DNA of 64,000 nucleotides from Paenibacillus tianjinensis. GTDB lineage: Bacteria; Bacillota; Bacilli; Paenibacillales; Paenibacillaceae. Under the pieces are notes generated by a model. The model was given only the letters and a program-made list of their open reading frames with translations, searched no databases and was not told where the DNA came from. Shown here one piece after another: positions 62,404 to 64,000 of the stretch. Position 1 is the first letter of the stretch. Every line of letters starts with the position of its first letter. The stretch is from NCBI RefSeq assembly GCF_017086365.1, contig NZ_CP070969.1:6209878-6273877 (forward strand), read 5' to 3'. The position numbers were made by a program, and so were the translations under genes.

Positions 62404-62754
62404 TTACTTGCGTGAGGCCTTGAGCAGCTTGGCTTTGCGCAGTACATGGAGGGCACTTTTTTCGAGCTCCGCATAATCCATGTTCAGGGCTCCTTTTCTT
62501 ACGATAAATACCATATCCAGCCCGCCGGCAATTTCCGGTTCGTGATGACGGATAATTTCCTTCACCAATCGTCTCATCCGGTTGCGGACGACGGCGTTTC
62601 CGACCTTTTTGCTGACCGACACACCAAGCCGGAACCGCTCCACCTCTTTTCTGCTGAACCAGTACACAACAAACTGATGATTCGCAAATGACTTCCCATG
62701 GCGGTATACGCGGCTAAAGTCCGCACGGTTTCGTAATCGTAAACTTTTGTGCAC
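62404..62754 (-). CDS. rnpA: Ribonuclease P protein component
   Basis: This 116-residue basic protein supports the RNA subunit in 5' maturation of tRNA. LRLRNRADFSRVYRHGKSFANHQFVVYW at the N-terminus, and GNAVVRNRMRRLVKEIIRHH with the RNR motif (about residues 52-71), are typical. The start is GTG behind AGGAGATTCCC. Confidence 0.96.
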   Translation of the reverse strand: MHKSLRLRNRADFSRVYRHGKSFANHQFVVYWFSRKEVERFRLGVSVSKKVGNAVVRNRMRRLVKEIIRHHEPEIAGGLDMVFIVRKGALNMDYAELEKSALHVLRKAKLLKASRK

Positions 62755-62894
62755 GGGAATCTCCTATTCAAAAACCGGGCTTTCAGGGAAGCTCCGGAAA
62801 TTTATCTTCTAATTAGTATAGTCATCCGGCCGCCGCCATAAACGGCTTGTCCGGGATCAGGCATGTTCTTCCTTCGATCTGCGTATACATAAGA

Positions 62895-62936
62895 AGAAAC
62901 GGCTTTGCCGTCCTTGTAAGGAAGGTATCCGTTTCT
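62895..62936. repeat. REP-like palindromic element, copy 1
   Basis: Arms AGAAACGG and CCGTTTCT enclose GCCGTCC-like inner bases. Copy 2 at 63058 shares AACGGCTTTG and ATCCGTTTCTGC with it. Confidence 0.65.
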
Positions 62937-63057
62937 GCGAGTTAGAGAGGGATCATTTTGAGTGTGACACCTATTAGCTTTTCTTCTCTGCTAAAAAAGG
63001 CCCGCAAAGTGTTGCCATGAGCCTTTGCTGAGCCTAGAAAGTGTCCATTCACAAATA

Positions 63058-63100
63058 AGAAAACGGCTTTGTTCCATATAACAGGACGATATCCGTTTCT
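63058..63100. repeat. REP-like palindromic element, copy 2
   Basis: Arms AGAAAACGG and CCGTTTCT; the same orientation as copy 1, about 160 bases away, with a diverged centre. Confidence 0.65.
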
Positions 63101-63154
63101 GCCCTATATAAGGAAGCAAAAAATACAGCTCTGCATTTATGCTCCCTTATATTT

Positions 63155-63178
63155 AAAAAAGGACCACCGCAGTGGTCC
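63155..63178 (-). terminator. Terminator after rpmH
   Basis: GGACCAC-TGCG-GTGGTCC stem followed by TTTTTTA on the minus strand, 15 bases past the stop. Confidence 0.9.
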
Positions 63179-63192
63179 CTAAGTGGCCTAAC

Positions 63193-63327
63193 TTACGCAC
63201 TCAAAACTTTTCTGCCTTTCAGGCGGCGGGCTGCCAGCACTTTACGGCCGTTTTTCGTGCTCATTCTTTTGCGGAAACCATGTACCTTCTTGCGTTTGCT
63301 CACATTCGGTTTGAACGTCGGTCTCAT
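63193..63327 (-). CDS. rpmH: 50S ribosomal protein L34
   Basis: The 44-residue highly basic protein begins [20 protein letters not shown] and ends [18 protein letters not shown], matching L34 throughout. GGGAGGTGCAATAC precedes the ATG. It marks the left side of the origin region; dnaA is expected to diverge on the other side. Confidence 0.97.
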   Translation of the reverse strand: MRPTFKPNVSKRKKVHGFRKRMSTKNGRKVLAARRLKGRKVLSA

Positions 63328-63419
63328 GTATTGCACCTCCCTTACAGGATCTTAATTACTGTCATATTAGCAGAAACGGTCTAAGCCGCTCTTTTGAGTA
63401 GGGACAGTATCTACAAGTA

Positions 63420-64000
63420 TTATCAATTAAATTTGGAGACCTATCCTCACAGAAAACACCTTTATATATTTAAACACAGAATCGGCCCAAAAGTCAACCG
63501 TTTCTCTGTACTCCCTCCACCATTCCACAGATTGTTTATCCACAGTCCTTCAGAACCGTAAATCTAATCCACAAGCTTTTACAGTTATCCACCTGTGACT
63601 AAAAATAAATCCACATCCACAAAAGTGAGCACAACCTGTGCATAAAAAAATAGTCCCCATGACGGAAACTGTCGAACGGTAAACAAATTATCAACAATAT
63701 GTAGTGTTGTTCCTAAAAATTATACACAAGTGATTGAATTTGTGGATAAAATGGCCCGGCTCATTGAAAAACAAGGGTGGTTTTGCTATGATGGTATTAC
63801 TTTTGAATGTGAATAGATTTGTTTGTTCTCTATATTATCAACAAGCTGTGGATAAAGTTGTGAACAATTCAAATTTATCCATATTTTTTTGTCTCTTGAT
63901 ATTGCATATTGGGGATAAGATTCAGCACGAACCCATTTTCTTCGACATTTCCACTTCATGGCTGACGCCACATTTGGAAGATTTAAAGGAGTGACAGTCT
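63420..64000 (+). other. Origin region upstream of dnaA (DnaA-box cluster)
   Basis: An AT-rich, gene-free stretch with several DnaA boxes. Perfect TTATCCACA occurs at 63536-63544 (plus), 63741-63749 (minus) and 63847-63855 (minus). One-mismatch boxes lie at 63565-63573, 63585-63593, 63875-63883 and 63910-63918. AAAGGAG at about 63986 is probably the dnaA ribosome site, with the start codon just beyond the window edge. Its location between rpmH and dnaA matches oriC in Bacillales. Confidence 0.9.

Larger units (their letters stand above)
62755..63154. other. Long spacer between rpmH and rnpA with REP-like palindromes
   Basis: The two genes are usually close together and co-transcribed. Here nearly 440 bases separate them, holding two related palindromic elements (62895-62936, 63058-63100). 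No gene is seen. Confidence 0.6.

Noticed and set aside
63734..63994. An 86-codon frame in the origin region
   Set aside because: It crosses DnaA boxes, is very AT-rich, has no ribosome site and no resemblance to the DnaA N-terminus.

Overview
The window reads as a chromosomal segment of a spore-forming Gram-positive of the order Bacillales, most likely Paenibacillus or a close relative. The right part, read on the minus strand, has the classic origin-left order rpmH-rnpA-yidC-jag-mnmE-mnmG-rsmG-noc-parA-parB ... rpsF-ssb-rpsR ... gdpP-rplI-dnaB-purA ... walRKHIJ ... htrC ... rlmH. It ends at the right edge in a cluster of DnaA boxes, the upstream part of oriC, so dnaA itself should begin just past position 64000. 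CwlJ and YyaC show that the organism sporulates. Genus-level placement is inference from gene order and from families common in Paenibacillus (CxxH/CxxC protein, DUF2252, YjzC, YdjO).

Layout. 1-1280: cwlJ and sparse flanks. 1281-9914: a block of lower GC and accessory character (TetR/short-chain dehydrogenase pair; a two-component system with two ABC transporters) lying directly downstream of the rlmH 3' end. 9894-24750: rlmH, an ArsR/MFS pair, CxxH/CxxC protein, oligoendopeptidase F, DUF2252 protein, the cydABDC operon, two cold-shock-type genes and htrC. 25129-30786: the Wal cell-wall stress operon with an opposing 68-residue gene overlapping walJ. 30989-44260: M23 peptidase, purA, dnaB-rplI-gdpP-yybS, CBS, LCP and oligopeptide-binding protein genes. 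44495-49437: a MutS2-like gene, a strong 6S RNA candidate, rpsF-ssb-rpsR and tRNA-Ser(CGA). 49481-63327: the origin-proximal segregation, tRNA-modification and membrane-insertase genes. 63420-64000: DnaA boxes.

The most striking observation is that the last codons of rlmH (Gly-Glu-Pro-Tyr-His-Lys-stop) recur at 3055-3078 in direct orientation, 22 of 24 bases identical, and again in more diverged form near 1281-1303. The 3' end of rlmH is the integration site of staphylococcal cassette chromosome (SCC) elements, and these copies closely resemble SCC attachment cores. I infer that 3055-9914 is an SCC-like island carrying a peptide-antibiotic-type resistance module, with a second smaller tandem unit (TetR/SDR) to its left. 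No ccr recombinase is visible in the window.

Other points of interest are a Rex/Fnr-type palindrome on each side of the cydA promoter, a structured leader before the cold-shock gene, two parS sites, an S6:S18-type leader before rpsF, and a pair of REP-like palindromes between rnpA and rpmH.
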